DNA of 64,000 nucleotides, taken from contig CAZTFC010000007.1 in NCBI GenBank assembly GCA_964612075.1, forward strand, positions 4,767 through 68,766, read 5' to 3'. The notes beneath the pieces are model-generated. The model was not told the origin of the DNA. It did no database searches and worked only from the letters and a program-made list of their open reading frames with translations. The DNA is from UBA2219 sp964612075. Its GTDB lineage: Bacteria > Desulfobacterota > Deferrimicrobia > Deferrimicrobiales > Deferrimicrobiaceae. Positions 52,458-60,366 of this stretch are shown one piece after another. Each line of letters begins with the position of its first letter. Positions within the stretch are counted from its first letter, which is position 1. The position numbers and the translations under genes were made by a program.

Positions 52458-53518
52458 TCCTGCCGATCCCGGCCCTCGAAGCGCTTCCGGCCGCCTGGGG
52501 ATGGTTCCAGGGGCTCCTGATGCTGATGTTCCCGCTCCACCTGCTCCTGATGAACGCGATGCTCGGCTTCGCGGTCATCTCGCTGTATGCCCTGCTGAAG
52601 GGCGGGAAGACCGAGCGGCGGCTTGCCCACGAACTGGCCAAGGCGCTCCCGCTCCTCATCGCCTTCGCCGTCAACTTCGGGGTCGCGGCCCTGTTGTTCC
52701 TCCAGGCGATCCTCGGGAACTTCTTCTACACGAGTTCGGTGCTGATGGCGGTCTACTGGCTGGCCGTCCCGGCGATCCTGGTCGTCGCCTACTACGCCGC
52801 CTACATCTACGACTTCCGGTTCGAGTCCCTCGGGAAGGCCGCCGCGGTCCCGATCGCCCTCGCCACGGTTCTCTTCCTCGCGATCGCCTTCCTCTTCACG
52901 AACAACACGACCCTCATGATCGAGCCGGTCCGCTGGAGCGGGTATTTCTCCGATCCGGGGGGTACCCTGCTGGAACCGGGAAGAGGCTCCATGTGGGCGC
53001 GCTACCTCCATTTCGTGACCAGCGGGCTGGCGGTGGGCGGGGTGTCCGTGGCCGTGTTCGGGCGCTGGAAGGAAAGACAGGATCCGACGCTGGGAGAGCG
53101 CGCCGTCAGGATCGGCATGCACTCGTTCACGATGCTCACGGCGCTGCAGCTGGGGCTGGGGGTCTTGTACCTCGTCTCGCTGCCGCGTCCCGTGATGATG
53201 CTCTTCATGGGGGGCGGGAAGGCGGAGACCGGGATGCTGATCGCCGGCCTGGCGCTCACCGTCGGCGCCCTGGCGGCGGGGTTCCTGCAGAAGGTGGCCT
53301 TGAGCGCCGGCCTCGCGGTCTCCCTGGTCTACGTGATGGCCTTCATGCGGGACGCGGTCCGCACCGCCAGCCTCAAGCCGTTCTACGCACCGGAGACGCT
53401 CGCGGTCGTGGCGGAGTATTTGCCGCTGCTGCTGTTCGTCGTCCTCCTGGTCCTCGGCGCGGCCGTCATCGCCTGGATGCTTTGGAAGACCGTCCAGGTC
53501 TATCGCGACGCGGATTGA
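52454..53518 (+). CDS. Second cytochrome bd subunit I-like membrane protein
   Basis: The 354-residue protein has about nine membrane segments and no CxxCH. It is not CydB-like but resembles CydA. H29 in MFPLHLLLMNAML fits the CydA His19 position, LIAFAVNFGVAALLFLQAIL followed by FFYTSSVLMAVYW parallels helices II-III, and H186 in RYLHFVTSGLAVGG resembles the haem b558 histidine motif (HTVASG) of CydA. Paired glutamates in helix III are missing. Translation is coupled to the first subunit by ATGA. The two proteins probably form a heterodimer of CydA-like halves with unevenly kept haem ligands. The catalysed reaction (oxygen reduction, or another small oxidant) is inferred only. Confidence 0.8.
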   Translation: MILPIPALEALPAAWGWFQGLLMLMFPLHLLLMNAMLGFAVISLYALLKGGKTERRLAHELAKALPLLIAFAVNFGVAALLFLQAILGNFFYTSSVLMAVYWLAVPAILVVAYYAAYIYDFRFESLGKAAAVPIALATVLFLAIAFLFTNNTTLMIEPVRWSGYFSDPGGTLLEPGRGSMWARYLHFVTSGLAVGGVSVAVFGRWKERQDPTLGERAVRIGMHSFTMLTALQLGLGVLYLVSLPRPVMMLFMGGGKAETGMLIAGLALTVGALAAGFLQKVALSAGLAVSLVYVMAFMRDAVRTASLKPFYAPETLAVVAEYLPLLLFVVLLVLGAAVIAWMLWKTVQVYRDAD

Positions 53519-53522
53519 CGGC

Positions 53523-54005
53523 TTACGGGCGGGTCAGGGAGCGGACGGTCTCCGCTTCGCCGGGATGCGCCGCAAGGAGCTCGTCCCTCGCGGCCAGCTC
53601 GAAATCCCCGAAGTCGAAGCCGGGGGCCACGACGCAGGAGACCAGGCAGTAGTCGCCGGTCGGCCGGGCCGCCTGGAAGGCTCCCGCCGGGACGACCGTC
53701 GCGGGCGGGCCGCCGTCCCCCACCGACGCGATCGTCCTGCGCTCCGCTCCGCCGGGGGACAGGATGAACAGCTCGACCGGGCCGCCGGACAGGTGGATCC
53801 AGGCCTCCTCGCTCCGGAGCCGATGGAAGGCCGAGAACTCCCCGCGGCGCAGGCAGAACCAGATCGCGGTGAACGCCGGGCGCGGGCCGGGATATCCCGG
53901 GAGATTCTCGAGAACGGCCCCCGAGCAGTGGAATTCCCGGTACCATCCCCCCTCGGGATGGGGGGACAGGCCGTACGACCGGATGATCGCGTCCGCGTCC
54001 GTCAT
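53523..54005 (-). CDS. Cupin family protein (DUF985, YML079w-like)
   Basis: The 160-residue beta-barrel cupin has the DUF985 pattern: YGLSPHPEGGWYREFH, TAIWFCLRRGEFSAFHRLRSEEAWIHLSGGPVEL, PAGAFQAARP and SCVVAPGFDFGDFELA. Members bind small ligands or nucleotide sugars, but activity is generally unproven. The ATG at 54005 is only 18 bases from the divergent beta-barrel gene and lacks a ribosome binding site; TAAATT lies 7 bases upstream. Confidence 0.9.
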   Translation of the reverse strand: MTDADAIIRSYGLSPHPEGGWYREFHCSGAVLENLPGYPGPRPAFTAIWFCLRRGEFSAFHRLRSEEAWIHLSGGPVELFILSPGGAERRTIASVGDGGPPATVVPAGAFQAARPTGDYCLVSCVVAPGFDFGDFELAARDELLAAHPGEAETVRSLTRP

Positions 54006-54009
54006 GACG

Positions 54010-54018
54010 TAGAATTTA
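54010..54018. promoter_or_regulatory. Overlapping divergent -10 elements in an 18-bp intergenic gap
   Basis: TAGAAT (54010-54015, plus strand) lies 8 bases before the beta-barrel gene ATG. TAAATT (54013-54018 read on the minus strand) lies 7 bases before the cupin ATG. The -35 regions would fall inside the opposing genes and are weak. Only one of the two promoters could be occupied at a time. Confidence 0.4.
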
Positions 54019-54023
54019 CCATT

Positions 54024-54686
54024 ATGAAGTTCCCGCGTCTCCCCGTGGCCCGGGCGGCCCGCTTCCTGCTGCCGATGGCCGTATTCCTGCTGACGCCGGC
54101 CTTCCAACCCGCCCGCGCGGGGGAGGCGTCGGGATGGGAGCTCACGCCGTTCGCCGGGCTCCATCTCGGCGGCTCCTTCGAGGACAACACCACGGGGGCG
54201 GACCTGGACGCGAAGGACGGGGGGGTCTTCGGTTTCATCCTGGGAATTCCGGACGAGCCCGACACCCGATACGAGTTCCTCTACGCGTTCCAGCGGACGA
54301 AGCTCGAGGGCGGCGGGGCGCTCGGAGGGGAGCCGCTCTTCGACCTCGACGTCCATTACTTCCACCTGGGCGGCTCCTACCGGATCCCGACCGGGGGAAA
54401 GGTCCGGCCGTTCGTCGCCGGGGGGCTCGGGGCCACGCATTTCGCCCCCCGCGGGAACGGGCCGGACGCGAAGACCTATTTTTCCGTTTCGTTGGGCGGG
54501 GGGGCGATGGTCCCGGTTTCCGGGCGCGTCTCGCTGCGGCTCGAAGGGAGAGGCTTCCTGACGGTCCTCCCGGACGACACGGAGGTCTTCTGCGTCTCCT
54601 CCGGCGGCGCCGCCTGCCGCGTCGACGTCCGGGGCGACGTGTTCGGGCAGTTCCTCCTGACGGCGGGGATCGTTTTCTCCCTCTGA
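54024..54686 (+). CDS. Outer-membrane beta-barrel protein
   Basis: The 220-residue protein has a signal peptide (hydrophobic core FLLPMAVFLLTPAF, cleavage near ARAG). A mature chain of alternating amphipathic strands follows (WELTPFAGLHLGGSF, FHLGGSYRIPTG, VRPFVAGGLGATHFAP, LSRVSLRLEG-type repeats) and ends with a terminal aromatic-hydrophobic strand TAGIVFSL, consistent with an 8-stranded barrel of the OmpW/opacity type. Two cysteines (VFCVSSGGAACRV) could form a loop disulfide. The function is unknown. Its stop abuts the carB stop on the other strand with no gap. Confidence 0.85.
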   Translation: MKFPRLPVARAARFLLPMAVFLLTPAFQPARAGEASGWELTPFAGLHLGGSFEDNTTGADLDAKDGGVFGFILGIPDEPDTRYEFLYAFQRTKLEGGGALGGEPLFDLDVHYFHLGGSYRIPTGGKVRPFVAGGLGATHFAPRGNGPDAKTYFSVSLGGGAMVPVSGRVSLRLEGRGFLTVLPDDTEVFCVSSGGAACRVDVRGDVFGQFLLTAGIVFSL

Positions 54687-57600
54687 TCAGCCCCCGATCC
54701 CGGCGTGGTACTGCTGCAGGCTGCGCAGCGTCCCCGGCCCGCCTTTCATCGCCGCGATCCCCTTGGCCGTGGCGATCGCGGCGGCGGTGGTCGTGATGTA
54801 GGGGATCCGGAACCGGATCGCCGCCTTGCGGATGTAGGAGTCGTCGTGCGCGCCGGTCTTGCCCACCGGCGTGTTGACCACCAGGTGGATCTCCCCGTTC
54901 TTGATGGCGTCGGTGATGTTGGGGCGCCCCTCGTGCACCTTCTTGATCGTCTGGGCCGGGACGCCGTTCGCCTCGAGGTACTTCCGCGTCCCGTCCGTGG
55001 CCACGATGGAGAAGCCGAGCTCCGCGAAGCGCCGGGCCGCCTCCAGCGCCCCCGCCCGGTCGCTGTCGTGCACGGTGATGAGGACCGTCCCCGACAGCGG
55101 CAGCGCCTGCCCCGCGGCGAGCTGCGCCTTGTAGTACGCCTCCCCGTAGTTCTCCGCCATCCCGAGCACCTCGCCGGTGGAGCGCATCTCCGGCCCGAGG
55201 ATCGGGTCGACCTCGGGGAACATGTTGAACGGGAACACGGCCTCCTTGACGCCGAAGTGCGGGATCGGGCGGCGGGCCAGCCCCAGGTCCGCGAGCTTCT
55301 TCCCGAGCATGACCTGGGTGGCCAGCCGCGCCATCGGGATGTTGCAGACCTTGCTGACGAGCGGCACGGTGCGGCTCGCCCGGGGGTTCGCCTCGAGGAT
55401 GTAGACGATCTCCCCGGCGATGGCGTACTGGACGTTCATCAGCCCCACCACCCCGAACTCGACCGCGATCTTCTTCGTGTATTCCTCGATGGTGTCGATG
55501 TGGCGGCGGGGGATGTTGACCGGCGGGATCACGCACGCGGAGTCGCCGGAGTGGACGCCGGCGAGCTCGATGTGCTCCATCACCGCCGGGACGAAGGCGT
55601 CCGTGCCGTCCGAGATGGCGTCGGCCTCCGCCTCGATGGCGTCCTCGAGGAAGCGGTCGATCAGGATCGGCCGCTCGGGGGAGATCTCCACCGCCTTGGC
55701 CAGGTATTCGCGGAGCATCTCCTCGTCGTGCACCTTCTCCATCGCGCGCCCGCCGAGGACGTAGGACGGGCGGACCATCAGCGGGTAGCCGATCTTCTTG
55801 GCGATGGAGATCGCCTCCTCGAAGGTGGCGGCCATCCCCGATTCCGCCTGCGGGATCCCCAGCCGCTCGATGATCTTCCGGAACCGGTCGCGGTCCTCGG
55901 CGAGGTCGATGACGGCGGGAGAGGTCCCGATGATCCTCACCCCGGCCGCCTCGAGCTCCGCGGCGAGGTTCAGCGGGGTCTGCCCGCCGAACTGCACGAT
56001 CACCCCTTCGGGCTTCTCCTTTTCGTAGATCGCCAGCGCGTCCTCGAGCGTCAGCGGCTCGAAGTACAGCTTGTTGGATGTGTCGTAGTCGGTGGAGACG
56101 GTCTCGGGGTTGCAGTTGATCATGATCGACTCCAGCCCCTCGTCCCGGATGGCGAACGCGGCGTGGACGCAGCAGTAGTCGAACTCGATCCCCTGCCCGA
56201 TCCGGTTCGGGCCGCCGCCCAGCACCAGGATCTTCCGGCGGGGACTGGCCTCCACGCGGTCCGGCGCGTTGTAGGTGGAGTAGTAGTAGGCGGCGTTCTC
56301 CGCCCCGCTGACGGGCACGGCGTCCCACGCCTCGACGACGCCCAGGGCCGTCCGGCGGTCGCGGACCTCTTTTTCGGAGACGCCCAGAAGCTTCGCCAGG
56401 TACCGGTCCGCGAAGCCGTCCTTCTTCGCCCGGACGAGCAGGTCGTCCGGCGGCAGCTTCCCCCGGTGCTCGAGGATCCGCTCTTCCAGCTGGACGAGCT
56501 CTCGCATCTGCTCGATGAACCAGGCCTTGATGTGGGTCTTTTCGTGGAGGACGTCGACCGTCGCGCCCTTGCGCAGCGCCTCGTACATGACGAACTGGCG
56601 CTCGCTCGTCGCCTCGGAGAGCATCTCCATCAGCGCCTCGAGCGGCTTCCTGTGGAAGTCCTTCGCGAACCCCAGCCCGTACCGGCCGATCTCGAGGGAG
56701 CGGATCGCCTTCTGGAGCGCCTCCTTGTAGTTCTTGCCGATGCTCATGACCTCGCCGACCGCGCGCATCTGCGTCCCGAGCCGGTCCTGCACCCCCTTGA
56801 ACTTCTCGAAGGCCCAGCGGGCGAACTTCACGACGACGTAGTCGCCGGAGGGGGTGTACTTCTCGAGGCTGCCGTCCCTCCAGTAGGGGATCTCGTCGAG
56901 CGAGAGCCCGCAGGCGAGCAGGGAGGAGACGAAGGCGATGGGGAACCCGGTCGCCTTGGAGGCGAGGGCCGAGGAGCGGGAGGTGCGCGGGTTGATCTCG
57001 ATCACGACGACCCGCCCGGTCTCCGGGTTGTGGGCGAACTGGATGTTCGTCCCGCCGATCACCTCGATGGCGTCCACGATGTCGTAGGAATATTTCTGAA
57101 GGCGCTCCTGGAGCTCCCGCGAGATCGTCAGCATGGGGGCGGTGCAGTAGGAGTCGCCGGTGTGCACGCCCATCGCGTCGACGTTCTCGATGAAGCAGAC
57201 CGTGATCTTCCGCCCCCCGGCGTCCCGCACGACCTCCAGCTCGAGCTCCTCCCAGCCGAGCACCGACTCCTCCACGAGGATCTGGCTCACGGGGCTGACC
57301 GAGAGCCCTCGGGTGGCGATCGTCTGGAACTCCTCCATGTTGTACGCGAAGCCTCCGCCCGTCCCACCCATGGTGTAGGCGGGCCGGATCACGACGGGCA
57401 GGCCGATCTCCCTGACGACCCGCAGGGCCTCCTCGTAGCTGGTGGCGATGTCGCTGCGGGGTACCTCGATGCCGAGCCGCGCCATGGTGTTCTTGAACTC
57501 CTGGCGGTCCTCCCCCCGCTTGATCGCGTCGATGTTGACCCCGATCACCTTCACCCCGTACTTCTCGAGGACCCCCGCGTTGGCCAGCGCCGAGGAGAGG

Positions 57601-57890
57601 TTCAGCCCGGTCTGCCCGCCCAGGTTCGGCAGCAGCGCGTCGGGGCGCTCCTTCGCGATGATCTCCGCGAGGGAGGCGACGTTGAGCGGCTCGATGTAGG
57701 TCACGTCCGCCATGGCCGGGTCGGTCATGATCGTCGCGGGGTTCGAGTTGACCAGGACGATCTCGTAGCCCAGCTTCCTCAGGGCCTTGCACGCCTGGGT
57801 CCCGGAATAGTCGAACTCGCATGCCTGCCCGATGATGATCGGGCCGGACCCGATGATCAGGATCTTGCGGATGTCGTCGCGTCTGGGCAT
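54687..57890 (-). CDS. carB: Carbamoyl phosphate synthase, large subunit
   Basis: CarB makes carbamoyl phosphate from bicarbonate, ammonia and two ATP for pyrimidine and arginine synthesis. The 1067-residue protein has the duplicated ATP-grasp architecture: first half from KILIIGSGPIIIGQACEFDYSG, second half from KILVLGGGPNRIGQGIEFDYCC. A helical connector separates them, and a C-terminal MGS-like allosteric domain has GTRKYLEANGVPAQTIKK. The ATG at 57890 is preceded by GGGGAGAAG. The small subunit gene carA is not adjacent; it must lie elsewhere. Confidence 0.98.
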   Translation of the reverse strand: MPRRDDIRKILIIGSGPIIIGQACEFDYSGTQACKALRKLGYEIVLVNSNPATIMTDPAMADVTYIEPLNVASLAEIIAKERPDALLPNLGGQTGLNLSSALANAGVLEKYGVKVIGVNIDAIKRGEDRQEFKNTMARLGIEVPRSDIATSYEEALRVVREIGLPVVIRPAYTMGGTGGGFAYNMEEFQTIATRGLSVSPVSQILVEESVLGWEELELEVVRDAGGRKITVCFIENVDAMGVHTGDSYCTAPMLTISRELQERLQKYSYDIVDAIEVIGGTNIQFAHNPETGRVVVIEINPRTSRSSALASKATGFPIAFVSSLLACGLSLDEIPYWRDGSLEKYTPSGDYVVVKFARWAFEKFKGVQDRLGTQMRAVGEVMSIGKNYKEALQKAIRSLEIGRYGLGFAKDFHRKPLEALMEMLSEATSERQFVMYEALRKGATVDVLHEKTHIKAWFIEQMRELVQLEERILEHRGKLPPDDLLVRAKKDGFADRYLAKLLGVSEKEVRDRRTALGVVEAWDAVPVSGAENAAYYYSTYNAPDRVEASPRRKILVLGGGPNRIGQGIEFDYCCVHAAFAIRDEGLESIMINCNPETVSTDYDTSNKLYFEPLTLEDALAIYEKEKPEGVIVQFGGQTPLNLAAELEAAGVRIIGTSPAVIDLAEDRDRFRKIIERLGIPQAESGMAATFEEAISIAKKIGYPLMVRPSYVLGGRAMEKVHDEEMLREYLAKAVEISPERPILIDRFLEDAIEAEADAISDGTDAFVPAVMEHIELAGVHSGDSACVIPPVNIPRRHIDTIEEYTKKIAVEFGVVGLMNVQYAIAGEIVYILEANPRASRTVPLVSKVCNIPMARLATQVMLGKKLADLGLARRPIPHFGVKEAVFPFNMFPEVDPILGPEMRSTGEVLGMAENYGEAYYKAQLAAGQALPLSGTVLITVHDSDRAGALEAARRFAELGFSIVATDGTRKYLEANGVPAQTIKKVHEGRPNITDAIKNGEIHLVVNTPVGKTGAHDDSYIRKAAIRFRIPYITTTAAAIATAKGIAAMKGGPGTLRSLQQYHAGIGG

Positions 57891-58049
57891 GGCTTCTCCC
57901 CTGTCCCGGGTGATGTGATACGGGTCATCGATGGAAATATCCCACGGTAGTAAACCGCATGCCGGGGATTTTGCCAAGTATCGAAACGGCTCCGGGAGAA
58001 AATGCGCGCGGTCGGGCCGCGGAGGGGGAATCGGGAATACAATTTAATT

Positions 58050-58109
58050 ATGAGCGGCAAGAGCCTACCAAACCAACGTTTCCGGTCGATCGGAGGATCG
58101 TCGCAATGA
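58050..58109 (+). CDS. Possible 19-codon leader reading frame before the NmrA-like gene
   Basis: An ATG at 58050 opens 19 codons (MSGKSLPNQRFRSIGGSSQ) whose TGA overlaps the ATG of the following gene (ATGA). TACAAT lies only six bases upstream of this ATG, so a transcript could start at the ATG itself. The small frame could be translated leaderless and couple translation of the downstream gene. No conservation evidence is available, so chance is possible. Confidence 0.35.
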   Translation: MSGKSLPNQRFRSIGGSSQ

Positions 58110-58990
58110 CAATACAGGGCAGCAAGAAAATCCTCGTGGCGGGGGTCGAGGGACGCGCGGGATGGTTCATCGTCCCCGAGCTCCTTTCGGAGGGGCACGA
58201 AGTAAGGATTATTGCGGAAGCTACCGATAACATGAATGAATTCACGGCGCCGCACGTCGATATCGTAAAAGGGTCCATCGGGAACGCGGAGGAACTGCGC
58301 AAGGCCCTCGACGGCATGGACGGGGTCTGCCTGATGATGATGCCGCACGAGAAGGATGCGGCGCTGGAGGCCCTTCACGGGAAAACGGTGATCGATGCCT
58401 GCAGGGAAATGGGGATGCGTCATTTCGTATACGTTTCGATCTGCTGCGCCGACAGGAGCACGAGGGTGCCTCACCTCGAGGCGATGGGCATGGTCGAGGA
58501 GCACCTGAAGCGGTCCGGGCTCTCCTACACGATCCTGCGCCCGGCCTGGTACATGGAGAATTTCCTGTCGAAGAGGTACCTGTCTTCCATCGAGAAAGGC
58601 GTCCTGGCCATGCCGCTGCGGCCCGACCGGACGCTGGACCTTGTGTCGGCGTCCGACGTCGGGAGGGTCGTCGCGGAGTCGTTCACCGTTCCGGACAAGT
58701 TCAAGGAACGGGAGATCGACCTGGCGGGGGATCGCCTGACGATGGAGGAGATCGCGGAGGAAATCTCCCGCGTCATGCCGAAGGAGGTCGTCTACAAACA
58801 GGTTTCACCCGGAGACGAGGGCTGGGAAATGAGCCGCGACATGGAGGCCATGTTCCGGTGGATGGACGGGCACGGCTTCGGCGCCGACCTCGAACTGGCG
58901 GAGAACCTGCTCAAGCGATTCGAGATCGGCCTGGCCAACCTGCGGACGTTCCTGTACAACCACAGGGAAGATTTCCGCAAGGCGGCCTGA
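58106..58990 (+). CDS. NmrA-like NAD(P)-binding protein (atypical SDR)
   Basis: The 294-residue protein begins with a Rossmann strand and glycine turn (KILVAGVEGRAGWFIVPEL), then DIVKGSIGNAEELRKALDGMDGV, HFVYVSICCAD, and LSYTILRPAWYMENF. This is the pattern of NmrA/HSCARG-type atypical short-chain dehydrogenases, which lack the catalytic Tyr-x-x-x-Lys and act as redox sensors or reductases. ATG at 58106 has GGAGGA eight bases upstream. Codon use is slightly less G+C-rich than that of the neighbours in the first 60 codons. Confidence 0.87.
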   Translation: MTIQGSKKILVAGVEGRAGWFIVPELLSEGHEVRIIAEATDNMNEFTAPHVDIVKGSIGNAEELRKALDGMDGVCLMMMPHEKDAALEALHGKTVIDACREMGMRHFVYVSICCADRSTRVPHLEAMGMVEEHLKRSGLSYTILRPAWYMENFLSKRYLSSIEKGVLAMPLRPDRTLDLVSASDVGRVVAESFTVPDKFKEREIDLAGDRLTMEEIAEEISRVMPKEVVYKQVSPGDEGWEMSRDMEAMFRWMDGHGFGADLELAENLLKRFEIGLANLRTFLYNHREDFRKAA

Positions 58991-58993
58991 AAA

Positions 58994-59034
58994 TCCCGGG
59001 ACGGGGGGGACTTTCGTCCCCTCCGCCCGGTTTT
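58994..59034. terminator. Bidirectional terminator between convergent genes
   Basis: A strong G+C hairpin (core GGGGAC-TTTC-GTCCCC, extended by CCGGG...CCCGG) lies between the stops of the NmrA-like gene and the PLP lyase. TTTTCC follows on the plus strand, and the complement of AAAATCCC gives a T-run for the minus strand. Confidence 0.75.
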
Positions 59035-59036
59035 CC

Positions 59037-60227
59037 CTAGAAGATCTCCTTCCAGCAGCGATGGAACCGTTCCCACATCACCTTCGGGCTCCCGGTGTAT
59101 CCGATGCTCAGCCGCAGCAGCCCGGGGGACAGGTGCATCTTCGCCTGCTCGCCGGGGGGGATCTCGCTGGACGTCGACACGGCGGGGCAGCTCATCAGGG
59201 TCCTCGAAAACCCCAGGGAAACGGCGTACAGCCCGAACTTCTCCCCCTGCAGCCGCGCCGCCAGGTCGAACGCCTTCTGCCGGGTGCCGCAGTCGACCGT
59301 GAGCATCCCCCCGTAGCCGTATTCCGGGTGCATCATCCGCTTCATCAGGTCGTGCTGCGGGTGGCTTTTGAGCCCCGGGTAGATCACGGGGAGCCCGGCC
59401 TCCTCCATCCTCGCCGCGAGGTGGCCGGCGTCGCGGGAATGCGCCGCCATCCGGATCGGCAGGTGGTCGAGGCGCAGGTACAACAGGTGGGCGATCTTCG
59501 GGTCCATCACCGGCCCGGTCAGCATGACGACGCCGCGGTTGATGTCGACGAGCTCCTCGATGAACTTCTCCCGCCCGACGATCGCGCCCGCGATCAGGTC
59601 GCTCGACCCCGAGATGTACTTGGTGCAGGAGTAGACGACCACGTCCGCGCCGAATCGGGACGGGGTGACCAGCGCCGGGGTGAAGGTGTTGTCGACGACG
59701 AGCAGCGCTCCGCGCTCCTTCGCGAGCCTCCCCAGGCTTTTCAGGTCGCTGATCCCCAGGAGCGGGTTGCTCATCGTCTCGGTGAAGACGACCTTCGTGT
59801 CCGGCTCCACGGCCCGCTCGAAGGCGGAGACGTCGTCGGGATCGACGAAGGTCACGCGGATCCCGCGCCCGGGAAATATGTTCGCGAACAGGGCGTACGT
59901 GCCGCCGTAGATGGTGCGGGAGGAGACGACGTGCCCCCCGGAAGGAAGGATCTGCTGCAGGGCGCAGGCGATTGCCGCCATCCCGCTCGAAACGCCCAGC
60001 GCCGCCTCCATCCCCTCCATGGCGGCGAGCTTCTTCCCGAAGGCGGTCACGGTGGGGTTCGCGTGGCGGCTGTAGAGGTACCTGCCGGGCAGCGTCCCGT
60101 GGAAAACGCTTTCCATGTCGGCCGGGTCCAGGAAGGTACTGGTCGCCGCGACGTCGATGACGGGCACGACCCCGCCTTCCTCGCCGAAATGCTGCACGTC
60201 CCGTATGGCCTGCTCCACTTCTTCCAT
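59037..60227 (-). CDS. Cys/Met metabolism PLP-dependent enzyme (methionine gamma-lyase or cystathionine lyase type)
   Basis: The 396-residue protein is a fold-type I PLP enzyme. The PLP lysine is K203 in YSCTKYISGSSD, with YSRHANPTV, SSGMAAIACALQQ and the loop TIYGGTYALF. Y107 is the conserved active-site tyrosine, but G109 stands where true methionine gamma-lyases carry the key cysteine (YGCT), so a cystathionine gamma-lyase or O-acetylhomoserine sulfhydrylase-like role is as likely. The ATG at 60227 has GGAGG seven bases upstream and is preferred to a start 13 codons earlier. Confidence 0.88.
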   Translation of the reverse strand: MEEVEQAIRDVQHFGEEGGVVPVIDVAATSTFLDPADMESVFHGTLPGRYLYSRHANPTVTAFGKKLAAMEGMEAALGVSSGMAAIACALQQILPSGGHVVSSRTIYGGTYALFANIFPGRGIRVTFVDPDDVSAFERAVEPDTKVVFTETMSNPLLGISDLKSLGRLAKERGALLVVDNTFTPALVTPSRFGADVVVYSCTKYISGSSDLIAGAIVGREKFIEELVDINRGVVMLTGPVMDPKIAHLLYLRLDHLPIRMAAHSRDAGHLAARMEEAGLPVIYPGLKSHPQHDLMKRMMHPEYGYGGMLTVDCGTRQKAFDLAARLQGEKFGLYAVSLGFSRTLMSCPAVSTSSEIPPGEQAKMHLSPGLLRLSIGYTGSPKVMWERFHRCWKEIF

Positions 60228-60319
60228 GGCGCCCTCCTTCCCCTGATGATTACAGTTTACCCGCACCGCGGAAATTCCGATTCATCGTAAAACCGGCCCG
60301 GGATCCGCGAATCTAAACC

Positions 60320-60337
60320 GTGACGCGGGGACGTCAC
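60320..60337. promoter_or_regulatory. Palindrome upstream of the lipocalin gene (putative operator)
   Basis: GTGACG-N6-CGTCAC is a perfect 6-bp inverted repeat 29 bases before the lipocalin ATG. The 139-base gap between divergent genes has no other strong feature. The geometry fits a dimeric regulator site, although an RNA hairpin is the alternative reading. Confidence 0.35.
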
Positions 60338-60366
60338 CCGGGGGATGATAGGCGGAGGAGGCGCGC

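Noticed and set aside
52454..53518. Assignment as cytochrome bd subunit II (CydB)
   Set aside because: The sequence pattern around H29, the second and third helices and H186 resembles CydA, not CydB, so it is described as a second subunit I-like protein.
54705..57950. Very long open frame on the plus strand (about 1081 codons) opposite carB
   Set aside because: It is exactly antisense to carB, whose protein is a full-length, motif-complete enzyme. The plus-strand product is rich in Arg, Gly and Asp-Arg repeats with no recognisable domain, as expected for shadow frames in G+C-rich DNA.
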